Assembly: GCA_021770755.1 (NCBI GenBank)
Contig: JAETQI010000028.1
Coordinates: forward strand, 1-64,000
Direction: 5' to 3'
Length of the DNA stretch: 64,000 bases
DNA from: Lachnospiraceae bacterium
GTDB taxonomy: Bacteria; Bacillota; Clostridia; Lachnospirales; Lachnospiraceae
Positions 1 through 7,613 of the stretch are shown here, in pieces. Numbering within the stretch: the first letter of the stretch is position 1; each line of letters begins with the position of its first letter. Position numbers and translations under genes: made by a program. The notes beneath the pieces are model-generated. The model worked only from the letters and a program-made list of their open reading frames with translations, ran no database searches and was not told the origin of the DNA.

Positions 1-36
1 CTTTTCGAGACCGTTACTTGAGGATACATTTGCCAT
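1..36 (-). CDS. Start of the gene downstream of hsdM (partial)
   Basis: An ATG at 36-34 opens a reading frame of 12 codons (MANVSSSNGLEK) before the window ends. It starts 2 bases after the hsdM stop codon (TTA at 39-41 on the + strand), so it is tightly coupled to hsdM. By position it should be another type I restriction-modification gene such as hsdS, but too little is visible to identify it. Confidence 0.45.
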   Translation of the reverse strand, partial: MANVSSSNGLEK

Positions 37-38
37 AA

Positions 39-713
39 TTATTTGCCCTCCACTTCAAACGGGAAATCAAGTCCCAGTTCGTCAAAAAACGGTTTCAGTT
101 CTGCATCAATGTCCTTGATTTCACTTTGCAGCTTGCGGATCTCCGCAGCTACTTCGTTCAGATCAATTTCTTCTTCCGGCTCAAAGGTATCAACATATCG
201 GGGAATATTGAGGTTGAAACCGTTCTCTTCGATCTCATGCATGGTAGCAACATGAGCATACTTGTCTACATCCTCACGACGCTCATAGGTCTCGACAATC
301 TTATCAATATCGCACTCACGGAGAATATTTTGGTTCTTGCCAGCTTCAAAATCATTGGAAGCATCAATGAACAGAATGTTGTCGGAATTGCAGTTGCGCT
401 CTCTCTTGAGAACAAGGACACACACCGGAATACCTGTGCCGAAGAAGAGATTGGCAGGGAGACCGATCACGGCATCCAGCACATTCAACTTCTGGATAAG
501 GTGTTTACGGATCACTTCTTCCGCAGCACCACGGAACAGAACGCCATGAGGCAGCAGCACAACAGCTCGTCCGTCCTCGTCCATGTGATGTACCATGTGC
601 TGCACAAAAGCAAAATCAGCCTTGCTCTTCGGGGCAAGCTTGCCGTATTCGTTGAATCGGGGATCTTCCATGAAACTCAAATCGCCAGACCACTTTGCAG
701 AATACGGAGGATT
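39..713 (-). pseudogene. hsdM: 3' fragment of hsdM (type I methyltransferase) split by the ICE
   Basis: The last ~225 codons of the fused frame match the second half of HsdM: the NPPY catalytic motif at the junction (702-713), APKSKADFAFVQHMV, then the usual HsdM C-terminal helical region. The N-terminal half with the SAM-binding FxGxG motif is absent and should lie beyond the other end of the ICE. The methyltransferase is therefore split while the element is integrated. It has no start of its own and can only be translated as part of the recombinase chimera. Excision would be expected to rejoin the gene. Confidence 0.8.
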
Positions 714-2318
714 TTCTGATGTATTCTCCCGTTCAATCAACTTGGCAATCTCATCGGAGAAACGATAGATGATCTCCACCCTCATGCCGCTGAATACATT
801 TACGCGATCAATAAAGAACAGGAGCATTTCGTTGGTCAGCTCGTCCGCAGTTAGCGTCCGGCGAGCCATATCGCAGGTCTCCGTCAATTCACGGTTCCTG
901 CTCTGTGAAAGGGATAAAAGCTCCTTTTCCAGCCGTTCTTTTTCTGTACTGAGGCTGTCGCTCTCTGTGTTCATCTTATCGCGTTCGATGAGGTATATAT
1001 CCCTCTGAAGTCTGCCTTCGGCGTATCGTTCATAGGCACTGATTCTACCGACAGATATCTGCTTAAGGCGTTTTTCAATCTGTTCCAACCGAAATCTGAG
1101 GTTCTCCTCAGTGCCCTCTGTGGAAGTTGCCGCTTCATGCAGACGATCATCTGCATCCACCAGCAGATGGAGTTTTTCAAGCAGATCATTCTTCACAATA
1201 CGCTCCAGGTCGGCCTCAATGAACCGTTCACCCACCGGGCAGGCAGTTTCTCTGTTGGAGACAGATTTGAAACAGGCGTAGTAAATCACTCGGGAATTTT
1301 TCTGCCGCTGCATGATGCGCCCGCAGACGCCGCAATGAACCAGGCTGCGCAGCAGATACTGATTAGGACTTCGCTCATAGCCCTTGCGGATTTTACGGAA
1401 CACCTTCTGTGCTTCTTCATATTCGCTTTCGCTTACAATGGCCTCATGACAATCCGGGATGATTTGCCATTCGGATTCATCCGTCCATACCGTCCGAGGA
1501 TTGTCCAACCCCTTCCAGCGGCGCTGGTTCATAATCATCACACCTGTGTATTCCCGGCGTTTCAGAATCTCCCGCACATTGATGGCGCTCCAACAGGCTT
1601 CCTGTGAAGAGGTACGGAACTTTCGGCTGCCGGGATTCATCCGCATAAAATAGGCTGACGGTGTTTCCAGATGATAATCATTCAGGATAACTGCAATCTC
1701 CGCAGGCGTTTTTCCTTCCAACGCCAGGTCAAAAATCTTCCGCACCACAGGCGAAGTATCCGGATTGGGAATGATTTTCCGCTTCACCTTCGGGTCTTTC
1801 ATGTATCCATAAGGAGCTTGTGAGGCCACAAATTCGCCTTTGCTCTTTCTTGTGCTCATGACAGTTTTGATTTTCTGGGACAGGTCGCGGCTGTAATAGG
1901 AATAGACAATGTACTTCATGACCACCTCCATGCCGGCCGTGGAGCCCTTGTAATCATCACTGTCATAACCGTCGTTGACTGCAATGAAGCGCACACCAAG
2001 AAACGGAAAAATACGCTCCAGATAATCGCCTATTTCCACATAGTCGCGGAAAAAGCGGCTGAAGTCCTTACAGATGACCACATTGGCCTCACCGTTTTTC
2101 AAGCTTTCGATCATTCGCTCAAAGGATGGGCGATGTCCGTTTGTGCCTGAATAACCGTCATCGATGAATTCAACCGTTTCATAGCCGTCAAACTCACGAC
2201 GGGCATGAATATACCGATACAGAAGTGTGCGCTGATTGGCGATGCTCTCGCTCTCGGTTTTGAATTTCAGGTCATCGTCTGCATCGGACAAGCGAATATA
2301 CAGATACAATTTCTTCAC
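39..2318 (-). CDS. Large serine recombinase fused in frame to the C-terminal part of HsdM
   Basis: This 759-residue frame is two proteins in one. Residues 1 to about 533 are a large serine recombinase: catalytic Ser11 in YIRLSD, the SRFFRD arginine motif near residue 90, a recombinase domain, a Cys4 zinc ribbon (HCGVCG to ACP, about 328-360) and a coiled coil. Residues from about 534 are the C-terminal part of a type I DNA methyltransferase, starting with NPPYSAKWSGD and running through APKSKADFAF to the natural HsdM end. The GTG start at 2318 follows GGAGG by 9 bases and overlaps the stop of the previous recombinase (GTGA). It is the third of three recombinases and lies at the element's end. 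The fusion is best explained by integration into hsdM. Whether the chimera keeps recombinase activity cannot be told from sequence. Confidence 0.9.
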   Translation of the reverse strand: MKKLYLYIRLSDADDDLKFKTESESIANQRTLLYRYIHARREFDGYETVEFIDDGYSGTNGHRPSFERMIESLKNGEANVVICKDFSRFFRDYVEIGDYLERIFPFLGVRFIAVNDGYDSDDYKGSTAGMEVVMKYIVYSYYSRDLSQKIKTVMSTRKSKGEFVASQAPYGYMKDPKVKRKIIPNPDTSPVVRKIFDLALEGKTPAEIAVILNDYHLETPSAYFMRMNPGSRKFRTSSQEACWSAINVREILKRREYTGVMIMNQRRWKGLDNPRTVWTDESEWQIIPDCHEAIVSESEYEEAQKVFRKIRKGYERSPNQYLLRSLVHCGVCGRIMQRQKNSRVIYYACFKSVSNRETACPVGERFIEADLERIVKNDLLEKLHLLVDADDRLHEAATSTEGTEENLRFRLEQIEKRLKQISVGRISAYERYAEGRLQRDIYLIERDKMNTESDSLSTEKERLEKELLSLSQSRNRELTETCDMARRTLTADELTNEMLLFFIDRVNVFSGMRVEIIYRFSDEIAKLIERENTSENPPYSAKWSGDLSFMEDPRFNEYGKLAPKSKADFAFVQHMVHHMDEDGRAVVLLPHGVLFRGAAEEVIRKHLIQKLNVLDAVIGLPANLFFGTGIPVCVLVLKRERNCNSDNILFIDASNDFEAGKNQNILRECDIDKIVETYERREDVDKYAHVATMHEIEENGFNLNIPRYVDTFEPEEEIDLNEVAAEIRKLQSEIKDIDAELKPFFDELGLDFPFEVEGK
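700..722. other. ICE attachment junction (attL/attR) inside hsdM
   Basis: The frame passes from recombinase C-terminus (KLIERENTSE) to HsdM (NPPYSAKW) at about 702-718. The crossover core must lie in or next to the codons for NPPY. The exact core dinucleotide cannot be set without the other end of the element. Confidence 0.6.
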
Positions 2319-4036
2319 TGGGGTTCACCTCCTTCCAGTTCGTGATAAACAGCTTCCAGCACATCCCGTTCTTCTTGAAAACGGAAGATGATCTCCAACC
2401 TGTGCTGGGCATAACCTGTTTTATATACATTGATGTGGTCAATCATAGCCTGTGCAACTTCCGGCGTCAGCTTCCGTGCTTTGCGGATATTCCGAATATT
2501 CGCGAGCCATTTGTTTTCGGAAGAAAGTATCCGGTTCAGCTTTGCCAGTTCTATTGACAGCTGATTAAGTCTGGCGCTCTGCTCCTGATACTCTGCATCA
2601 AACCGGCTCTTCAGCTCGATATAATCTCCGGCAGAGAGGATACCGTCCACATAGTCATTGTAGAGCTGCTCCCGCTTTTTCTGATAACCGGACAGTTTTT
2701 CGCTGACTTCCAGCATTTCCTGCTGGAGATCGGTCTGCCTTTGTGTCTGAATGCCGCTGTCTTTCAGCCGCCCGGCAACTTGCTCAAAATCTGCAAACAG
2801 AGCAAACTGTATTTGAACTGCATTCCAGACAATCGGCGCGAGCTTTTTCTCTGAAATGCTGACCGGAGTATCGCATCGTCCGTACTGCTTATTCCTGCAG
2901 CTGTACCGGCCTTCCTTTTTCTCACCATGGCGGCTGTATCCGAGATTGGTGCCGCAGCACCCGCATCGGACGATTCCGCTCTTGAAGATCTGCGGATGCT
3001 TTTCACGGTACTCCCGGCTGGCTTCCAGCCTGGCCTCATTCTCGCGTCGGCCTGTCTCCAGTTTTTCTCTGACCTGATAGAAGTCGCTCCTGCTGACCAA
3101 TGCCTCGTGCATATCCGGCAGGATACGCCATTTGCTTTCATCCGGCTCATAATGGTAATCCGGCTTGCCCAGGTAGAGTGCTGTCGGCATCCGCCCAAAG
3201 ACAAGATCGCCCATATAGGTCGGATTCATCAATATCTGCTTGATGACCTGCTGTGTCCAGAGGCAGTCGGAATAACATTCTCTTTTGGTCTGTCCACGCA
3301 GGTAACGGAGCCTGCCGGGAGAAGGAATTCCTTCTTCATTCAGCTGGCGCACAATGGGACGTGCTCCAATGCCTCCAAGAAACTGTGCGTAGATTCTTTT
3401 GACAATCGGCGCAGTCTCCGGATCAGGTTCAAACCGGTACTCCTGTGTGGTCGATTTCCGGTATCCGTAGGGAATCATGCTGGGAATGTGTTCTCCTGCC
3501 AGTTGCTTTGCATGAACGGCCAGAGATACTTTCTTGGACTGGTCTCTGGAATAGAAGCTATTGATCAGGTTTTTCAGAGGAATCAGCAGACTGCTGGCAG
3601 AGCCGTCCGTTTCAAAGCTGTCATAGCGGTCAACCACAGAGATAAATCGGACGCCCATGGCAGGAAAGATGTTCTCCAGCAGATTTCCTGCCTCAATATA
3701 GTCACGAGAAAACCGGCTGAAATCCTTGATGACCAGCGCTTTGATTCTGCCATCCCGAATGTCTTTCAGGAGTCTCTGGAACTCAGGACGGTCAGTGTTT
3801 GTTCCGGTCCAGCCGTTATCTACATAGGCATCTGCCAGATGAAGATACGGATGCTCCGATACATAATCCCGGCAGATCTCAATCTGACCTTCGATGGAAT
3901 CGCCATCATCATTCTTTTTGCTATTTTCAACCGAGAGTCGGGCGTAGATAGCCGTCTCCCATACTGCAGGCAGCATGGCGCTGACCGGTTCATGCGTCTG
4001 CTCCTGCTGTAAATACTGTCTTTTCTTTCTTGCCAT
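2315..4036 (-). CDS. Large serine recombinase (second of three)
   Basis: A 573-residue site-specific recombinase. The catalytic Ser35 lies in IYARLSVEN, the DFSRFSRDY arginine motif near residue 105, followed by the recombinase domain, a Cys4 zinc ribbon (RCGCCG to GRCDTP, about 365-395) and a C-terminal coiled coil. The ATG start at 4036 has a GGAGG 8 bases upstream and overlaps the stop of the first recombinase by one base (TAATG). Its end overlaps the third. It has an extra ~25-residue N-terminal extension before the resolvase fold. In related clostridial elements, tandem recombinases act together in integration and excision; that these three cooperate is inferred from the overlaps. Confidence 0.92.
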   Translation of the reverse strand: MARKKRQYLQQEQTHEPVSAMLPAVWETAIYARLSVENSKKNDDGDSIEGQIEICRDYVSEHPYLHLADAYVDNGWTGTNTDRPEFQRLLKDIRDGRIKALVIKDFSRFSRDYIEAGNLLENIFPAMGVRFISVVDRYDSFETDGSASSLLIPLKNLINSFYSRDQSKKVSLAVHAKQLAGEHIPSMIPYGYRKSTTQEYRFEPDPETAPIVKRIYAQFLGGIGARPIVRQLNEEGIPSPGRLRYLRGQTKRECYSDCLWTQQVIKQILMNPTYMGDLVFGRMPTALYLGKPDYHYEPDESKWRILPDMHEALVSRSDFYQVREKLETGRRENEARLEASREYREKHPQIFKSGIVRCGCCGTNLGYSRHGEKKEGRYSCRNKQYGRCDTPVSISEKKLAPIVWNAVQIQFALFADFEQVAGRLKDSGIQTQRQTDLQQEMLEVSEKLSGYQKKREQLYNDYVDGILSAGDYIELKSRFDAEYQEQSARLNQLSIELAKLNRILSSENKWLANIRNIRKARKLTPEVAQAMIDHINVYKTGYAQHRLEIIFRFQEERDVLEAVYHELEGGEPQ

Positions 4037-5697
4037 TATGCGTTCCTCCTCTCCGGCATTGTCACGCCATCCTCAGCTGGAAGGACATCCTCGAACCGTT
4101 CTATATACTGCAGTGCGTTTTCCAGTTCATCTTTATAGCGGAAGCACACCTCGATGCGCTTGCCGTCATAGATCAGGATTTTTTCAATCAGATGAACGAT
4201 GCACTCTCTGTCCAGTTCCGTCAAATGCCGGTACTTTTTGAATTGCTCGATCCACTCAATATTCCCGGAGCTGTTTTCCAAAGCCTGACTGCGTTCGTCC
4301 TTCAGCTTTCCCAGCTGCCGCTGCCTGTCCGCAATCCTGCGGTCATAGCCTGCATGGAATTCTCTGTACTCCTCCCGGCTGATCACACCGTCCGCCATAT
4401 CCGAATACAGGTTGATTTTCAAATCCTGATATCGCTTGATTTCATTTTCCAGTGCCGTCAGCTGGGCATCATAGTTGATAATGCGCCGCTCCTGCTCCGG
4501 CAGTGAAGCAATGTAATCCAGCACCTGCTCCACCTGGGCGATCAGTTCAATGTGATCGTTTACCACCCGGAACACGATAGCCTTCAGCTTGTCCTCGCTG
4601 AATGTATGCGGAGAACAACCTTTGCCAGCCTTGTTGGTGGAGCATACCAGGTAATGATACTTCCTGCCGCCGCTGGGCACTGTTTTCCGCACCATCGTGC
4701 GCTTGCAGTCGCCGCAGAACACAAAACCTGAAAACAGATGGACCTTTTCCTGCTTTGGCGCTGTACGGACATCCCGCAGCATCAGATTCTGAACTGTCTC
4801 AAAATCCGAACGGCATATGATCGGCTCATGGCTTTCTTCGATGACAATCCATTCATCCCGGTCATACTCCACGCGCTTCTTGATTTTATGGTTCGGGGTG
4901 CCGGATTTGTGCTGGATCAGCGTTCCAATATAGATTTCATTGGATAGGATTCGCTTCACCAGCATAGGGCTCCATTGTGCCTGTTCATTGCTGCGGAATC
5001 CGCAGGAGTAGTTGAGCCCCTGCGCCTGCTTGTATTCCATAGGGCTCAGAATACCCATGCTGTTGAGCCGGTCGGCAATGGCTGAATTGCATAGCCCCTG
5101 TATGCGGAGACTAAAGATCAGCTCCACTGTGCGAGCCGCCTCCTCATCTACCACCAGCTTGTTCCTGTTTGTTTCATCCTTCCGATAGCCATAGGGAGCA
5201 AAGGCTCCGATGAAGTCGCCCATCTTTCGCTTGATGTCCAGCTGAGAGCGAATCTTGACGGATATGTCGCGGCAGTAAGCATCGTTAATCAGATTTTTGA
5301 AGGGCACGATCAGCGCATCAGACTGCGCCTTTTCACCGCAGGAATCATAGCTGTCATTGATGGCAATGAAGCGCACGCCCATGAATGGAAAAATCTTTTC
5401 CAAATACCGCCCGGCATCGATGTAGTTTCTTGCGAATCGGCTGAGGTCTTTGCAGATGACACAATCGATTTTCTTTGCCTTGATATCCTCCATCATCTGC
5501 TTAAAGCCCGGGCGCTCAAAGTTGACGCCGGAATATCCGTCATCGGCATACTCTTTTACGATTACGAATTCCGGATGTTGGCGCACATAGTCCCGGATGA
5601 TTTCCTTCTGGCTCGTAATGGAATTGCTCTCCGCCTTGTCGCCGTCATCGCGGGAAAGGCGGGTATATTCTGCTGCATTCCAGATTCTGTCTGGCAT
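4036..5697 (-). CDS. Large serine recombinase (first of three)
   Basis: A site-specific recombinase of about 553 residues. Catalytic Ser15 (from the chosen start) lies in EYTRLSRDD, the KDLSRFARN arginine motif follows near residue 88, then the recombinase domain, a Cys4 zinc ribbon (FCGDCK to KGCSPH) and a coiled coil with a short conserved tail. I start it at ATG 5697 because GGAGG sits 8 bases upstream; ATG 5703 and TTG 5712 are in frame but too close to, or upstream of, the site. It is the first gene of the overlapping recombinase trio. All three keep their catalytic residues. Confidence 0.92.
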   Translation of the reverse strand: MPDRIWNAAEYTRLSRDDGDKAESNSITSQKEIIRDYVRQHPEFVIVKEYADDGYSGVNFERPGFKQMMEDIKAKKIDCVICKDLSRFARNYIDAGRYLEKIFPFMGVRFIAINDSYDSCGEKAQSDALIVPFKNLINDAYCRDISVKIRSQLDIKRKMGDFIGAFAPYGYRKDETNRNKLVVDEEAARTVELIFSLRIQGLCNSAIADRLNSMGILSPMEYKQAQGLNYSCGFRSNEQAQWSPMLVKRILSNEIYIGTLIQHKSGTPNHKIKKRVEYDRDEWIVIEESHEPIICRSDFETVQNLMLRDVRTAPKQEKVHLFSGFVFCGDCKRTMVRKTVPSGGRKYHYLVCSTNKAGKGCSPHTFSEDKLKAIVFRVVNDHIELIAQVEQVLDYIASLPEQERRIINYDAQLTALENEIKRYQDLKINLYSDMADGVISREEYREFHAGYDRRIADRQRQLGKLKDERSQALENSSGNIEWIEQFKKYRHLTELDRECIVHLIEKILIYDGKRIEVCFRYKDELENALQYIERFEDVLPAEDGVTMPERRNA

Positions 5698-5762
5698 TTT
5701 CATCACCTCCAATATAATTGTATTGAAATCATCCGGTTCAGTCGATGATGTCGATTTTTGTT

Positions 5763-6014
5763 TCAGTCCTTCCTGATCTGACTGCGGGCGTAACTTTCAA
5801 GCCGGTCGTCAATCGTCTCATGGGTATTCATGAATCCGATCTTTACGACAACGCCGTCATCAATATAGCAGTAAGGATTTCCGATCTGCTTCAGATAAGA
5901 GGCGATTCGTTTTCCCTTCGGCTGACGGCTGTCGATGCGTACATCCCGGCGATCATGAAGCGTTGCCGGGTCAACCGTGCGGATATCCACTTTTTTCATT
6001 TCATCCAATGTCAT
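5763..6014 (-). CDS. Small DUF6870-like mobile-element protein
   Basis: An 83-residue soluble protein with no membrane segment, starting MTLDEMKKVDIRTVDP at an ATG preceded by AAAGGAG. Similar short proteins occur next to recombinases in clostridial ICEs and are grouped as DUF6870; the function is unknown. It lies 65 bases upstream of the recombinase trio and 39 bases downstream of the MazF-like gene, so the genes are probably co-transcribed. Its position would suit an excision factor or an antitoxin, but neither role can be shown here. The family assignment is from memory of the sequence pattern. Confidence 0.65.
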   Translation of the reverse strand: MTLDEMKKVDIRTVDPATLHDRRDVRIDSRQPKGKRIASYLKQIGNPYCYIDDGVVVKIGFMNTHETIDDRLESYARSQIRKD

Positions 6015-6053
6015 GGTCTGCTCCTTTCCGCACTCGAAATGAGTGCCTGCATA

Positions 6054-6419
6054 TTACAAATAAAGTGCCAGGCTCACCGCAAGGCACTTACAGAATTCCG
6101 GGCTGTACAGAACACTGCTGTCCACCCGTCCCAGGTATTTGATGATTCGGCGTTTGTCCAGTGTTTTCAGCTGCTCCAGAATCACTACGGACGGCTGGCT
6201 AAGGCCGTGTACATGTTCCAACAGAAAATGTGTGGGCTGATTCGGCTTTTTATCAATGTTGGAGGTGAGCGGTGCTACAATCAGCGTAGGACTGAAGAAA
6301 TTACCCGTGTTGTTCTGTAGAATCAGCACCGGGCGGACACCGCCGATCTCTGCGCCCACGACCGGATCGAGGTCTGCAAGATAAACATCTCCGCGCCGGT
6401 ACTCCCAATTCTTGTGCAA
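6054..6419 (-). CDS. MazF/PemK-family endoribonuclease toxin
   Basis: A toxin of about 121 residues of the PemK/MazF fold: RRGDVYLADLDPVVG near the N-terminus, then GGVRPVLILQNN and SPTLIVAPLTS, the usual strands that form the RNA-binding groove, and VVILEQLKTLDKRR. MazF proteins cut single-stranded RNA in the cytoplasm. I choose a TTG start at 6419 because AGGAGG (6428-6433) lies 8 bases before it; a GTG at 6428 would overlap the ribosome binding site. No recognisable MazE antitoxin is adjacent. The next gene downstream is the DUF6870-like protein, upstream is a gene-poor stretch. It may act as a maintenance module for the ICE. Confidence 0.85.
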   Translation of the reverse strand: MHKNWEYRRGDVYLADLDPVVGAEIGGVRPVLILQNNTGNFFSPTLIVAPLTSNIDKKPNQPTHFLLEHVHGLSQPSVVILEQLKTLDKRRIIKYLGRVDSSVLYSPEFCKCLAVSLALYL

Positions 6420-6859
6420 TGGCTTCACCTCCTAAAAACTCTGTTTTATATACTGCCTCCCATTCGTCCACGACCCCCGGAGGCGGGGAACTCATCAGGC
6501 GGCAGTCTGCGAAGCTGCCTCATAGGAATCTAACCTCCCCGTCTTCATTGTGACCGGGCCGCGAATTACGGAAGTATCATTATCCCTTGTGCGTTTCATG
6601 GCTGTATCCGTTGCAGCCGGATATTTCAGATTGGTTCGGAATCGCTCACCGCCTTGCTTTCCGTAATCACCCGGGTTGGGCAGGCGTGTCATGGCGCACC
6701 ATCATGCAGCTGGAGAATCTCTCCCGCACAGGAACGTACCTGATGAATGTGTATGAAATTTTCAAGGTTCAGCAAGCAGAGCGCGAATCGCTTTTATCAA
6801 ACAGACTCATTTGCTCCTCTCACCCTATAGCCGGTGGGAAGAGCTGTTTTCGGACAGGC
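6420..6859. other. 440-base stretch without a convincing gene
   Basis: Between the toxin and the sigma-like gene the minus strand holds only a 65-codon frame (6692-6495) without a ribosome binding site and with no family I recognise. It ends 67 bases before the toxin's start. A GC-rich inverted repeat (ccccc/ggcgg area near 6472-6492) lies in the toxin leader. The stretch may hold the promoter and control region of the toxin-recombinase genes, or the remains of a lost gene such as an antitoxin. Confidence 0.4.
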
Positions 6860-7285
6860 TCAAAGAGATTTTTTGATTTTTTCTTTGAGACGTGTCCAAC
6901 GCCGATGTGCTGTATTTTCGGATAATCCAATCTCCAGCGAAATCTCAGCAAAAGATTTTCCCTGTGATCTTCTCAACGCAATCAGAATGGTGATCGGGTC
7001 GGTTTCCGAAAGCAGTCGGAACAGTACGGGACTGTCGATGCCGCTCAGAAAATCCGAAACGGTTTTCGCATCCGGTTCTTCCTCGGCCGCCGCAAGCAGT
7101 TCAAGATAATCGCCGCCTTCCGCATGATGTTCGTAATACCTCCGGTCCGAATTAAACATTTCCCAATCGTAGGCACGGAGCTGCGCAATCTTTTCCTCGC
7201 TGACACCAAGTTCCCGCAGCTGTTTTTCCTCGGCTTCTTTCCAGAGCCGCCATTTTCTTTCTTCACTGGCTTTGTTGTATGCCAT
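6860..7285 (-). CDS. Sigma-70 region-4-like HTH protein
   Basis: A 141-residue protein with a charged helical N-terminal half (KASEERKWRLWKEAEEKQ) and a C-terminal helix-turn-helix, RRSQGKSFAEISLEIGLSENTAHRRWTRLKEK, typical of sigma region 4 or sigma-like ICE regulators. It lacks region 2, so it is not a full sigma factor. The start at 7285 is chosen because GGAGG lies 9 bases upstream; the frame is open for another 59 codons but those run through two terminator hairpins. Such proteins are common in clostridial conjugative elements near the recombinases, where they probably help control excision; the role here is inferred. Confidence 0.75.
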   Translation of the reverse strand: MAYNKASEERKWRLWKEAEEKQLRELGVSEEKIAQLRAYDWEMFNSDRRYYEHHAEGGDYLELLAAAEEEPDAKTVSDFLSGIDSPVLFRLLSETDPITILIALRRSQGKSFAEISLEIGLSENTAHRRWTRLKEKIKKSL

Positions 7286-7371
7286 TGTCTTATCCTCCGA
7301 ATTTCTGAATTTTGTTTGGAATTCAGAAACCGGAGGAGGAGAACGGCAGCGCCATCTGCGCTTTTGGGCAT

Positions 7372-7417
7372 AAAAAATAGAGAGGTTTTTGCTCGCTGAA
7401 ACAAAAGCCTCTCTATT
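7372..7417 (-). terminator. Rho-independent terminator or attenuator before the sigma-like gene
   Basis: A 10-bp perfect stem (AATAGAGAGG with CCTCTCTATT) with a 22-base loop is followed on the minus strand by a run of Ts. It lies 87 bases upstream of the sigma-like start, so it could attenuate that gene. Confidence 0.75.
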
Positions 7418-7440
7418 ATGAAATTTTGCCGGAGACATAG

Positions 7441-7498
7441 AAAAACCCCCGTAAGTCGTCATTTAGCTTTTGCGCTAAAAGGCTAACCTACGGGGGTT
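7441..7498 (-). terminator. Nested hairpin terminator after the BTAD regulator
   Basis: An outer stem (ACCCCCGTA near 7496-7484 with TACGGGGGT near 7453-7443 on the minus strand) encloses an inner TTTAGC/GCTAAA stem and is followed by TTTTTC. It ends transcription coming from the regulator gene at 7614-9008. With the second hairpin at 7372-7417 it makes a tandem block in front of the sigma-like gene. Confidence 0.75.
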
Positions 7499-7613
7499 CC
7501 TCAGCTGTGCAGATGTAGTGTCACGGCTGTTTATTCTATTCTATTTTAGCTCCGGATTGTGTGTTCTTTGTGTTTTGGGAAAAATCGGGTGTTTCCTCTG
7601 TGCGCTGAATGTG

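Noticed and set aside
6495-6692. 65-codon frame on the - strand between the toxin and the sigma-like gene
   Set aside because: No ribosome binding site and no recognised family; mentioned only in the interval entry.
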